This document shows positions 43,583 to 52,195 of a DNA stretch of 64,000 nucleotides, piece by piece. The notes under the pieces are model-generated. The model was not told the DNA's origin, ran no database searches, and saw nothing but the letters and a program-made list of their open reading frames with translations. Numbering within the stretch: position 1 is the stretch's first letter; every line of letters begins with the position of its first letter. The DNA is from Halorubrum californiense DSM 19288. Lineage in GTDB: Archaea > Halobacteriota > Halobacteria > Halobacteriales > Haloferacaceae. The DNA lies in NCBI RefSeq assembly GCF_000336875.1, contig NZ_AOJK01000057.1, forward strand, positions 13,530 through 77,529, written 5' to 3'. Position numbers and translations under genes: made by a program.

Positions 43583-44818
43583 CTAGTCCTCTGCGAACAC
43601 GTCGCGGAGTTCGGGGTGTTTCTCGAACAGGTCCAGCAGGTCGGTCAGGCGGTCGGCGCTGTCACCCTCCACTTGTGCCAACATATCCGCGATTTCGAGC
43701 CGGTTGTCGGTGTCCTCCATCGACGCCTCCGCCTCCATCGCCTGCCCGCACCACACGCACCGCGACTCGTCACGGGGCGTCTCGCGGTCGCACCGCGGGC
43801 AGACGAGCGGCGCGAGTTCCTCGGTGGTATCCTCGTCCTCGACTTCGATGCCCATGAGCCGGGCGTACTCGTCGCCGATGTCCGCGTCGAAAATGGCGGT
43901 GTAGCGAGACACGGCATCGGAGCCGTGTTTCCGGCCCTGTCGGCGTTCGATGTAGCGGGCGTTCATGCCCTGCTTCGACAGCCACGCGAGGTTCGACTTG
44001 CGGAAGTTCGTGGGCGTCACGTCCTTCTCGACGCCGGCGCGTCCCGCGCAGTCCTTGAACATATCGAGGTACGAGCGGTAGGAGAGTTTGTCGGGCGAGT
44101 TGAGTTTCGACCACATCGGATCATCGCCGCCGCCCGGATGATCGGAGAGCCAGCGATTGACGTGCGGCGTCGACGGGATGAGGTCGACGGTGCGCTGGCC
44201 GGTCTTGCCGTCGACGGTGACCGCGAGGCCGTGATCCGTGCGGCTGATCGTGTCGATCGTGAGGTCGTACAACTCGCCGCCGCGAAGGCCGGCGTCGAAG
44301 GCCAACGCGATCGCTGCGGCGTCGCGGCTGTTGCGGGCCGCGTCGATCATCGGCTTCACGTCGTCTTCCCAGTCGAGCATCGCCGTGGGGTCGGGCGACG
44401 GGTCGTAGTCGTTCGGCAGGGTCGAGGAGATCCAGTCGATCGACGACGGCGGCGTGTCGCTCCCGTCGACACCCTCGTCGGTCGCACGGCGGCCGAACAC
44501 GCGGAGGGCGACGCGGTAGTTTTGGTTCGTCTCGGGCGTTTCGTGGAGGTCGTACTCGTCGTGTATCCACCGCACGATCGTCTCTGCGGCGTCACGGTCG
44601 GTGAGTGCGTCGGTGAGGTCGACGCCGTCGGTCTCCTCGGACATCCGCGTACAATGTCGGAGGAGTTTGATGTGGCGGTGCCAGCCGTAGTCTTCGCGCA
44701 ACAGTTTGAGGCGGTCGGAGAATTCGAGGAGGATGTCGCGGTCAGTGTCGGAGCCGCCTCGCTCGCCGGTCTGGAGTTAGGTGTGGAGTGTGTCGACCTG
44801 ACCTTTCGGGTCGGTCAT
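43583..44818 (-). pseudogene. Tyrosine recombinase/integrase with in-frame stop at codon 14
   Basis: From ATG 44818 the frame reads MTDPKGQVDTLHT, then TAA (44777-44779), then LQTGERGGSDTDRDILLEFS and on without break to TAG 43583. The rest is a full haloarchaeal phage-type integrase: SAM-like core-binding domain (about 40-120), catalytic Arg in FDAGLRGGELYDL, second Arg in TPTNFRKSNLAWL, GRKHGSD and nucleophile Tyr in AVSRYTAIF. A zinc ribbon follows near the C-terminus (LVCPRCDRETPRDESRCVWC). Restart at TTG 44701 would give 372 residues without the first part of the arm-binding region. Confidence 0.8.
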
Positions 44819-44856
44819 ACGCGGTGTCTTTATTCCTTGGTACTTGAGCCTTTGCC

Positions 44857-44880
44857 TCAAATCTCTTGCCTTGGCTTTGG
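44857..44880 (+). repeat. Candidate attR: diverged copy of the tRNA-Thr 3' end
   Basis: TCAAATCTCTTGCCTTGGCT followed by TTGG resembles the tRNA-Thr end TCAAATCCCTGCCCTGGCTT then CG (39216-39237). Over 23 aligned positions I count three mismatches, all C to T, and one 1-base gap. It is 39 bp beyond the integrase start, where an att site would be expected. Confidence 0.5.
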
Positions 44881-45115
44881 GCGTTTCGTTCTATCGCTCC
44901 TGTCGGTGCGGAGTTCGGACTCGAACACGCCGGAATTACGCCGGGCACGGCCGAGAAGTTCCACCTCGACACGGTCCGGAACTGTCCCGTACCCGGCTCG
45001 AAACTGACTCCGATCCGCGGGGTGTCGCCGAGTCAGAGCCCCGGAACGGGGTTGCTGACCCGGTCGGCGTTTGCCACCACGTGTACGCGAGTGATTTCCT
45101 CCGGCCCCTCCTCCG
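44881..45115. other. GC-rich intergenic region right of the element
   Basis: About 235 bp of chromosomal-style GC-rich DNA between the candidate attR and the stop of the RND gene. Open frames exist on both strands, but they have no recognisable protein features and overlap the RND gene; no gene is supported. Confidence 0.4.
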
Positions 45116-47590
45116 TCAACGCTGAGACGGGGTCGGGGACGGTTTCGTGCTGGGTTCACCGGGCTGGTACCGCTCCCACAGCAGCACGGCCGGCGGGAGC
45201 GCAACGATCGTGAAGATGAACGAGTAGATCACGCTCAGGGCCATGAGAAGCCCGAAGTCACCGAGGACGGGCGTAATCGCGAGCGCGAGCGCACCGGTAC
45301 CGAGCGACGTGGTGAGCATACTGCCGAGCAGCGCGCCACCGGTACCGGAGAACGTGATGACCATCGACGTGAGTGCGTCCCCGTTCTCGTTGTACTCGTC
45401 GATGAACCGGTGGGTCGCGTGAACGGAGTACGCGATCCCGAGTCCGATCGAGATGGACAGAATCGTTGCTGTCAACGCGTTAAGCGAGAGTCCAAGGGCG
45501 CGCATGGTTCCAAGGAGGAACGCGATGGCGATCACGATCGGGAACAGGTTGACGATCCCGAGCAGCGGCTTCCCCTCTAAGACGCCGTAGGCGATGACGA
45601 GGAAGACTCCGGTGAGCCCCATCGCGAGGATCAGCCCTTGGATCGCGGAGTTGAAGATGATATCCGTGACCGCGGCAAACACCACGAGTTGGCCGGTCGC
45701 GGTCGCCTCGAGTCGGAAGTCCTCAGCGAACTGGCTGGCGTCGGCGGCCGCTTCGCTCTGCGTTGCGCTCGAGTCGATGGCGTAGTCGATCTGTGCGTTT
45801 CGCCGGTCGGGGGTGAGATACTGCGCCGCCCGGTCACCGGCCGGTGACGCGAACAGTTCGTCGTAGATGCGCTCCAGATTACGGTCGGGAACGCCGTTGC
45901 CATCGACATCGCTGCGGGCGACGAGGCGGGCGAATTCCGGGTCCCGCTCGGCCTGTGACTGAATCACGGTGATGATGCTCGTCGGGCGAGCGCGGCCACC
46001 GTCACCGACGCCGAGCGTGCCGGGCGGATCCGCGTTCGGGGCGGCGATCGCTTCGAGCGCGTGATCCTCTTCGAAGTTCCCCTCGACGTATATCTTCACT
46101 GACTGGTCTTGGCTGGTCGAGAAGCGATCCTCCAGCAGTGAGACCGTTTCCGTAACGGTGTACTCGCTCGGCGCGAACGGCCCCGGAAGCGCAGTGACGT
46201 AGTCGGGGAGTTCCTCCGGCGGGAGGAAGTCTTCGGTCTCGAAGGAGGTGTCGACGCCGCTGCCGTAAGCCGTTGCCATCCCCCCCGAAATGAGCAGCAC
46301 GATGACAAGCGCGATCGGTGCGTACTGGCTGATCTGTGTCGGAAAGCTGAGTAGCTTACCGAGCGTCGAATCGCTCGAGGATATCGGCGCGGAGTTGAAC
46401 TCCGGCACGCCGTATGCGTCGCGGAGTTTGTCGACCTCGAGTTTCGCCGCCGGGAGGAACAGCCCGAAGATCAGGAAGGTGAAGACGATCCCGATCGCCG
46501 AGGCGATACCGAGGTCGCGGATCGGACCGAGATCGGAGATGACGTTGGCACCGAACCCGAACACGGTCGTGGCGGTGACGATGATGAACGCGATCATCAG
46601 CTGGTTGTTCGCCTCCCGCATCGCCTCGATGGCGCTGTACCCCTTGACGGTCTCCTCGCGGTACCGGTTGATGATGTGGATCCCGAAGTCGACCCCGACG
46701 GCAAGCAACAGCACCGGGACGGCTATCATCTGCTGGCTGAACGGAATTCCGGAGTAGCCGAGGAAGCCGAACGTCCACACGACGGTCATCAGCAGCGACA
46801 GAAGCCCCAGAGACAGGTCGATCGGGTCCCGATACGCGACCACGAGGAAGATCAGCAGCAGCAGCACGACGACCGGCATCACGATCGTGAGCGAGTCGCC
46901 GATAACGTTCGCCGTTTCGGCGTTCGTCACGCCGGTGCCGAAGGCGCGGAAGTCGCCCGGGTAGTCGTTCGTGATCGACTGGACGGTCGTCTGGAGTTCC
47001 TGAAGCCCCGAGAAGCCAGCGGGCACGTCGTGTGACACGACGGTGATCGACGCCGACGCGCTGACGGCGGTCGGATTGAAGTCGGTCGACACCGCGCGGC
47101 TAAACTGCGCGTTCTGAGATAGTCGCTGGACCGTCTGGCGGACCGTCGTCGGACTCGCCGCCTCGACCGCGCGCCGCTTCTCGGTGATCGTCGTCGCGGA
47201 CGGATCGATCGCGCTCGCGACCACCATCGCCGGACCGTTCGCCGACTCGACTCGCAGGTCGTCCCGTTGTGAGAGATCCTCGAGTAGTCGCAGCTCTCGC
47301 GTGAGTTCCTCCTTCGTGAGGACGTTTCCGCCGGTGTGGATGAGTTGGGTCGACTCGCTGTCGGCCTCGAACGGGTCGTCGAACTCCTGGTTGACCGCGT
47401 CGAGCGCTTCCTGTTCGGCGAGCCCCTCAGTGAACGCATCTGTCGCTCCAGTGTCGGTACTGACGAGTCCGATGCCACCGGCAAACACCGCAGTAAGCAC
47501 GAGGAACGCGACGATCACCTGTCGCGGGCGGTCGACGATGGCGTCGTTGAGCCGCCGGATACCCGCCTCGATCCGATCACTGAGCGACAT
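45116..47590 (-). CDS. RND superfamily exporter (MMPL/COG1033 type)
   Basis: 824 residues with two repeats, each having one helix, a large external domain and then five to six helices (TM1 VIVAFLVLTAVFAGGIGLV; the second set starts YAPIALVIVLLISGGMATA). Family signatures are LLAVGVDFGIHIINRYREE in the first half and ISIGLGIAYSVHATHRFIDE in the second. It would export lipid-like or hydrophobic compounds using ion gradients. It is 3 bp downstream of the CARDB gene on the same strand and divergent from a TetR gene, a typical regulated export cassette. Start ATG 47590. Confidence 0.92.
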   Translation of the reverse strand: MSLSDRIEAGIRRLNDAIVDRPRQVIVAFLVLTAVFAGGIGLVSTDTGATDAFTEGLAEQEALDAVNQEFDDPFEADSESTQLIHTGGNVLTKEELTRELRLLEDLSQRDDLRVESANGPAMVVASAIDPSATTITEKRRAVEAASPTTVRQTVQRLSQNAQFSRAVSTDFNPTAVSASASITVVSHDVPAGFSGLQELQTTVQSITNDYPGDFRAFGTGVTNAETANVIGDSLTIVMPVVVLLLLIFLVVAYRDPIDLSLGLLSLLMTVVWTFGFLGYSGIPFSQQMIAVPVLLLAVGVDFGIHIINRYREETVKGYSAIEAMREANNQLMIAFIIVTATTVFGFGANVISDLGPIRDLGIASAIGIVFTFLIFGLFLPAAKLEVDKLRDAYGVPEFNSAPISSSDSTLGKLLSFPTQISQYAPIALVIVLLISGGMATAYGSGVDTSFETEDFLPPEELPDYVTALPGPFAPSEYTVTETVSLLEDRFSTSQDQSVKIYVEGNFEEDHALEAIAAPNADPPGTLGVGDGGRARPTSIITVIQSQAERDPEFARLVARSDVDGNGVPDRNLERIYDELFASPAGDRAAQYLTPDRRNAQIDYAIDSSATQSEAAADASQFAEDFRLEATATGQLVVFAAVTDIIFNSAIQGLILAMGLTGVFLVIAYGVLEGKPLLGIVNLFPIVIAIAFLLGTMRALGLSLNALTATILSISIGLGIAYSVHATHRFIDEYNENGDALTSMVITFSGTGGALLGSMLTTSLGTGALALAITPVLGDFGLLMALSVIYSFIFTIVALPPAVLLWERYQPGEPSTKPSPTPSQR

Positions 47591-47593
47591 CAG

Positions 47594-49276
47594 CTACTGC
47601 CGCCTCCGGTAGACGATCAACCCACCAGTGCCCACCACGAGTGCGGCGAGAAGGATAATGGGGAGCGGAAGCCCACCACCCTCACTGGCAGTCACCTCGA
47701 TCGGCACCCGGTAGGTGTCCGAGAGCTGGCTATCGCCGTCGACGTCGTCGTACCGGAAGTCGAGCGAGATCGGGTAGGTACTCTCGGGCGTGGCCGAGTC
47801 GGTGGTGGAGAGTTCGAACGTCATCGTCGTCGACTCACCGGCGCCGAGCGACTGGACGTAGCCGGTGTCGGTGTCGCCGGTTTCGAGCGGGTCGTTCGCG
47901 AACAGCCGCGCTTCGAGATCGCTTGCGGGCTCGCCGAGCTCGTTCGTCACGGTCACCTCGACGGTCCGCGTCCCGCCGGCGTCGATGGTGCGGTTTTCGA
48001 TGGCGACGCTGAAGCTGTCACGCTCCGGGGCGACCTCGGCGTTCACGACGACGTCGCTGTAGGCGCGAGCCGCGCCCTCGTCGTTGCGATACTGGACGGC
48101 AACGTCGATCGTTCGGAGTCCCGGCTCAGCCCCACCGCCGACGGAGAGCGGCAGCGTGAAGCTCGTCGACTCACCGGAGTCGAGCGGTCCGACCGCCGCG
48201 GACTGTTCGATGGGAATGAGGTTCCCGGCGGTGTCGGCATACTGGATGACGACGTTGTCTGCTGCGACGGGGCCGGTGTTCTCCACCGTCCCGGTGAGTT
48301 CCCCGTCTTCGCCGACGCGGAGCGTCGACTCTACGTCTTCGATTGCGAACGTCTGTTCGCTGAGGGGCGTCACGCCCGCGGAGAGTCCCCGATCAGTCTG
48401 CGAAATGCCGTCCGGCGTCTCGAACGACACTTGCCCGGAGAGCGCGTACTCACGGATCGGGGCCGTCGGCGTGAATGAGACGGCGTACGGAACGGTGATT
48501 TCTTCCCCCGGCGCGATCGACTCGACCAGCGCCGCGTCCGACGCGCGCTGTCCGAGCCCCAAGCCCGAACTCGACGATTCGAGCGCCACGGTGGCGTCGT
48601 GCGCAGCGGTCGCGCCGACGTTTTTGATCGTCGCGTCGAGCGTGCCTCGGTCGCCGACTTGGGCGTCGGTCGTAACGTCGACGATCCTGAACCGAGCGTC
48701 GTTGCTCACTTCGACGTCAACGTCGGCCGTAACGGTTTCTGTCCGGTCATAGCTGACGCCGCCGGAGAGCTGAGACGTGTACGAGTATTCCATCTCGACC
48801 TCGAGCTCGTAGTTGCCCGGCTCCGTCCCGTTCGGGACGGTCACCCCAATCGGCACCTCTCGGGGTCGCGTTTCCGTCACCGCACCCAGTGAGAGCGTTC
48901 CGGTCTCCACGGTGAGCGGCGAGTCGTCGGCCTCGGCACTCAGCCGAACGTTTCGCGCGGTCGTGACAACCTCACGGTTTTGCGGGGTTCCGATATCCAC
49001 TTCTCCGTCATTGATGACTTGAAGCGTCACCTGGTTGGTTCGTCCCGGAGTAACCTCAGGCTGCGCGAGTGCGACAGACAGATCCGGTGAACCGCGAACC
49101 AGCGTAGTGGTCTGCGGTTGCGCAGAGGACCCTGTCGGCGATGCCGCCGAGAGGTCAGTAGTGGCGGCATCACCGACCGGTGAGCTCGACGATGTCAGGC
49201 CAGCAGCGGCCCCGACGGTACCACTCGTGAGCATCAACGTGGCCACGAATATCGTGAAGATCGACTGCCGGTTCAT
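47594..49276 (-). CDS. CARDB-repeat surface protein with C-terminal membrane anchor (COG1361-like)
   Basis: 560 residues from ATG 49276. An N-terminal signal (MNRQSIFTIFVATLMLTSGT) is followed by several Ig-like CARDB domains (for example VTLQVINDGEVDIGTPQNRE, GTLDATIKNVGATAAHDATV and GELTGTVENTGPVAADNVVI). The C-terminal helix PLPIILLAALVVGTGGLIVY is followed by RRR, giving a membrane-anchored outer-face protein. In haloarchaea such proteins accompany COG1033 RND exporters and probably serve as an external accessory. It is the first gene of the two-gene operon. Confidence 0.85.
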   Translation of the reverse strand: MNRQSIFTIFVATLMLTSGTVGAAAGLTSSSSPVGDAATTDLSAASPTGSSAQPQTTTLVRGSPDLSVALAQPEVTPGRTNQVTLQVINDGEVDIGTPQNREVVTTARNVRLSAEADDSPLTVETGTLSLGAVTETRPREVPIGVTVPNGTEPGNYELEVEMEYSYTSQLSGGVSYDRTETVTADVDVEVSNDARFRIVDVTTDAQVGDRGTLDATIKNVGATAAHDATVALESSSSGLGLGQRASDAALVESIAPGEEITVPYAVSFTPTAPIREYALSGQVSFETPDGISQTDRGLSAGVTPLSEQTFAIEDVESTLRVGEDGELTGTVENTGPVAADNVVIQYADTAGNLIPIEQSAAVGPLDSGESTSFTLPLSVGGGAEPGLRTIDVAVQYRNDEGAARAYSDVVVNAEVAPERDSFSVAIENRTIDAGGTRTVEVTVTNELGEPASDLEARLFANDPLETGDTDTGYVQSLGAGESTTMTFELSTTDSATPESTYPISLDFRYDDVDGDSQLSDTYRVPIEVTASEGGGLPLPIILLAALVVGTGGLIVYRRRQ

Positions 49277-49423
49277 CGGGACGACCCCGCTGTTCGACAA
49301 CCAGTCGGTGTGTGCGGTACAGTGCGCAAGGAAGCTAGCTTTTCGTCAGAATACTTCATTCGGTGTGTCCTGAGAAACGGCCCACGAATTGATAAACGTA
49401 TTGTTCTTGGAGTTCTAAGTGAC
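49277..49423. promoter_or_regulatory. Promoter region between the CARDB-RND operon and tetR
   Basis: About 150 bp of AT-richer DNA between two divergent starts. AATTGATAAACG (49387-49398) and TCAGAATACTTCATT (49344-49358) are the AT-rich candidates for TATA boxes in the two directions; the exact promoters cannot be fixed. Confidence 0.4.
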
Positions 49424-49445
49424 GATCGATGGAGGCAAATCGATC
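49424..49445. promoter_or_regulatory. Candidate TetR operator (perfect 7-bp inverted repeat)
   Basis: GATCGAT (49424-49430), 8-bp spacer, ATCGATC (49439-49445). The total length of 22 bp suits a TetR dimer, and the site lies 28 bp before the chosen tetR start, between the divergent genes. If tetR started at GTG 49419 the site would be inside the coding region. Confidence 0.5.
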
Positions 49446-49472
49446 AGCAATCTGGGCCGAAGTGGAAAGTCA

Positions 49473-50090
49473 ATGAGCCGATTTACTGACCGCGACAGAG
49501 AGCGGATCCGTTCGCAGTTGATCGAGGCCGGCCGGGCGCTATTCACGCAGTTTGGCTTCGAACGGACCCGTATTAGTGACCTGACGGAGGAGGTCGGTAT
49601 CGGGACGAGCACGTTCTATCAGTTCTTCGATTCGAAGGAGGAACTATACGTCAAGGTACTTCTCGTGGAACGGCAGCAACTCGAAGAGAAGATCGCCGAT
49701 GCCGTTACCGCAGGAGAGACGCCGCGCGAAGAGGTTCAGTTGTTTCTGAAGACGACGCTCGATGAGGTTCAAGCGAACCCGCTTATTTCGGCGTTGATCG
49801 TCGACGGTGAGTTACGGACGCTTCAGGATCAACTCGAAGGGTTGGACGTAAAGGGAACGTTCACCGTGCCATCACCGGACGGCCCGGAACTCCCGTTTAC
49901 GAAACGGTGGGCGCAGCTCGAGACGTTCCGATACGATGACCCGGAACTCATCGACCGGTTGCTCATCTCGCTCATATTCACGGTCCGGTCGCGGAACGCT
50001 CCCGTCGGGACGGACGGTGACGTCGAGTACGCCCAAGTGGAGGAAGCACTCATCGAGACCATCGTAGACGGACTCTTCGAAGCCAGTTGA
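49473..50090 (+). CDS. TetR/AcrR family repressor
   Basis: 205 residues from ATG 49473. The N-terminal HTH is classical: ERIRSQLIEAGRALFTQFGF, TRISDLTEEVGIGTSTFYQF and FDSKEELYVKVL. The C-terminal ligand domain is all-helical and variable. It very probably represses the divergent CARDB-RND operon and itself. GTG 49419 would add 18 residues without known content, so ATG 49473 is preferred. Confidence 0.9.
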   Translation: MSRFTDRDRERIRSQLIEAGRALFTQFGFERTRISDLTEEVGIGTSTFYQFFDSKEELYVKVLLVERQQLEEKIADAVTAGETPREEVQLFLKTTLDEVQANPLISALIVDGELRTLQDQLEGLDVKGTFTVPSPDGPELPFTKRWAQLETFRYDDPELIDRLLISLIFTVRSRNAPVGTDGDVEYAQVEEALIETIVDGLFEAS

Positions 50091-50181
50091 CCGCAGTAGG
50101 GAGAGACAGAGTACGCTCTACCGCTCTGTCGGAGCCGCTCATCGGACCATTTCTTAAGTAGTCCCGACGCCCACGTCTGGT

Positions 50182-50385
50182 ATGGACTCGTCGGACCGCG
50201 CGCTGCTCGGCGTGGCCGGAATCGTCGGCGCGCTCGTGGTGGCGGTCGCGTTCGCCGGCGGCGCGCTGTTCGGCTTCGACGAGTCGGTCGCGCGGCCGCT
50301 TCGCCTCCTCGCGGCCGAGCCGCTCACGTGGATCGTGATCGCCGCGCTCGTCGTCGCGGTCGTGGGAAACGCCTACATCGAGTAG
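50182..50385 (+). CDS. Small membrane protein (67 aa)
   Basis: Two hydrophobic helices: LLGVAGIVGALVVAVAFAGG (8-27) and LTWIVIAALVVAVVGNAYIE (48-67), joined by a short basic/acidic loop. ATG 50182 is preceded by a TTCTTAAGTA AT-rich patch about 25-30 nt upstream. Function unknown. Confidence 0.65.
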   Translation: MDSSDRALLGVAGIVGALVVAVAFAGGALFGFDESVARPLRLLAAEPLTWIVIAALVVAVVGNAYIE

Positions 50386-50418
50386 CGACGGGGCCTGCGC
50401 CGCCGGCGGGAGCCCGGT

Positions 50419-50838
50419 TCACCGCACGACCGTCACCGGCACCGGCGACCGCTGGAACACCGTCTTGGCCACGTTGCCGACGAACAAACGGTCCGCGAGC
50501 CCCCCGCTGTGGGTGCCCAGAACCACGACGTCGAACCCCTCGGCGTGGTCGATTATCTGCCGCGCGGGCCGCCCGGCCTCGACGACCGTCTCGATCGCCG
50601 CGTCGTACTCGGCGGCGATCCCGCGGGCCCGCTCGAACACCGGTTCGGCGGCCTCTTGGATCCCCTCGTCGCCGCCCTCCGAGAGTGCGATACCCGTCGC
50701 CTGCCCCATCATCGGCGACGCGCCGCCGACGACGTGTAACACGGTTATCTCGGCGTCGGGGTGGCCGTCGAGCGCGTACCGGAGCGCGCGCTCGGAGAGG
50801 TCGGAGCCGTCCATCGCCACGAGTACGCGCTCAATCAT
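50419..50838 (-). CDS. Universal stress protein (UspA family)
   Basis: 139 residues: MIERVLVAMDGSDLSERALR, DAEITVLHVVGGAS, FDVVVLGTHSGGLADRLFVG and VAKTVFQRSPVPVTVV. The ATP-binding loop G-2x-G-9x-G is recognisable, ending in GN. It converges on the small membrane protein. The start is ATG 50838. Confidence 0.92.
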   Translation of the reverse strand: MIERVLVAMDGSDLSERALRYALDGHPDAEITVLHVVGGASPMMGQATGIALSEGGDEGIQEAAEPVFERARGIAAEYDAAIETVVEAGRPARQIIDHAEGFDVVVLGTHSGGLADRLFVGNVAKTVFQRSPVPVTVVR

Positions 50839-50936
50839 ACCCGGCGATACGCGCCGTCAGCGCATAAACGCACGTGGTAGCATGGGTCGAACATCCCGGT
50901 CCATCCCGGGCTCACCCGTCTGCGTCCTCGACTGTT

Positions 50937-51449
50937 TCACCCGTCTGCGTCCTCGATCGTTCGGACGAGCGCGTCGAGCGCGCGCTCGGCGGCGCCGCGC
51001 TTCACCGCGTCGCGGTCGCCGTCGAGGACGGCCCGCTCGGTCCGCACGAAGGACGCTTCCGTGCCCCAGGGCGCGGCGTGCGCGACGCCGACGTACACCA
51101 GTCCGACCGGCTTCTCGTCGGTGCCCCCGGTCGGGCCCGCGATTCCCGTGGTCGCGACCGCCCAGTCCGCGTCCGCTCTGTCGCGCGCGCCCGCCGCCAT
51201 CTCGCGGACCACGGGCTCGCTCACGGCGCCGTGGGCGTCGAGCGACTCGCGGGAGACGCCCAACAGTTCGCGCTTGGCGTCGTAGGTGTACGTCACGAAC
51301 CCGCGGTCGAAGTAGGCGCTCGCGCCCGGCACGTCGGTCACTCGCGACCCCACCAGCCCGCCCGTGAGCGACTCCGCGGTCGCGAGCGTCTCGTCGCCGT
51401 CTGCGAGAAGCGCGTTCAGGCGCGCCGCGGGGTCCGTCGTCTCTTCCAT
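50937..51449 (-). CDS. CinA family protein (nicotinamide-nucleotide amidase)
   Basis: 170 residues: the CinA C-terminal domain alone. ETLATAESLTGGLVGSRVTD holds the catalytic Ser-containing TAES-TGG motif; SAYFDRGFVTYTYDAKREL and WAVATTGIAGPTGGTDEKPV follow. This domain deamidates NMN to nicotinate mononucleotide in NAD recycling. The start is ATG 51449 (MEETTDP); the longer frame to 51572 is not convincing. Confidence 0.9.
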   Translation of the reverse strand: MEETTDPAARLNALLADGDETLATAESLTGGLVGSRVTDVPGASAYFDRGFVTYTYDAKRELLGVSRESLDAHGAVSEPVVREMAAGARDRADADWAVATTGIAGPTGGTDEKPVGLVYVGVAHAAPWGTEASFVRTERAVLDGDRDAVKRGAAERALDALVRTIEDADG

Positions 51450-51508
51450 ACCCCTCTCTCCGAGCGGGCGCCCCTGAGGTTTACGCCCCGGCGCGTCGAA
51501 TAGCGTCC

Positions 51509-52195
51509 GTGACCGACACCGACTGGGACGAGCGGTTCGCGTCGGGCGAGTACCCCCCCGCGCCGGAGCCATCCCCCGTGCTTCGCGCCTACGAGCCGTC
51601 GCTACCCGGGGGCCGCGCGCTCGACATCGCGACCGGCACCGGCCGCAACGCGGTGTTCCTCGCGGACCGCGGCCACGACGTCGACGCGCTCGACGCCTCC
51701 GGCGAGGGCCTCCGTATCGTCCGCGAGCGCGCCGCCGAGCGCGGCCTCGCGGACCGGATCGAGACGATTCAGGGAGATGTCTCGACGTACGGGTTCCCGA
51801 CAGAGGCGTACGACCTCGTCACGATGAGTTATTTCCACACGGTCGACCGGTTCGCGGACCTCGTCGAGTCGCTCGCGCCGGGCGGGTACCTCTTCGTCGA
51901 GGGGCACCTGCGGTCGGCGGAGCCGTCGCCGTCGGGCCCGAGCGACGACCGCTACCGCTTCGCGGCGAACGAACTGCTCCGCGCCGGACTCGGGCTGAGC
52001 GTGCGCTACTACGACGAGACGACGGCGGAGCGCCCCGGCGACCGCCGCCGCGCCGCGGCGCGGTTGCTCGCACGGAAGTCGAGCGGCGGCCGCCAGTCGT
52101 ACCCGGAGCGCCCCGATCCGCCGGATCGGTGGTCGGGAGACGAGACCGAGTCGAACCGCGCGAACGACGCCACCACGGCCGACCGAGACGCGTGA
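51509..52195 (+). CDS. Class I SAM-dependent methyltransferase
   Basis: 228 residues, GTG start at 51509. WDERFASGEYPPAPEPSPVL, then motif I ALDIATGTGRNAVFLADRGH, motif II DALDASGEGLRIVRERA and YDLVTMSYFHTVDRFADLVE place it in the tellurite-resistance/ubiE-like group. The last 50 residues are basic and disordered. Substrate unknown. Its TGA overlaps the GTG of the next gene (GTGA at 52192-52195), so they are coupled. Confidence 0.88.
   Translation: MTDTDWDERFASGEYPPAPEPSPVLRAYEPSLPGGRALDIATGTGRNAVFLADRGHDVDALDASGEGLRIVRERAAERGLADRIETIQGDVSTYGFPTEAYDLVTMSYFHTVDRFADLVESLAPGGYLFVEGHLRSAEPSPSGPSDDRYRFAANELLRAGLGLSVRYYDETTAERPGDRRRAAARLLARKSSGGRQSYPERPDPPDRWSGDETESNRANDATTADRDA

Larger units (their letters stand above)
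39215..44880. mobile_element. Decayed integrated element at tRNA-Thr
   Basis: The left boundary is the 3' end of tRNA-Thr (39215-39237). The right boundary is a diverged copy of those bases at 44857-44880, next to a tyrosine integrase. The interior is mostly AT-richer than the chromosome and holds a truncated small-gene pair, a degenerate CRISPR array, two histidine kinases (one broken) and an integrase with an in-frame stop. Length about 5.7 kb. The boundaries are inferred from the imperfect repeat. Confidence 0.6.

Noticed and set aside
44910-44985. Minus-strand GTTCGAGTC resembling a tRNA T-loop
   Set aside because: No acceptor, D or anticodon arms can be built around it.
44866-45213. 115-codon plus-strand frame right of the integrase, with a similar one on the minus strand
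   Set aside because: Overlaps the RND gene and the candidate att site, needs a TTG start, and the product has no recognisable features.
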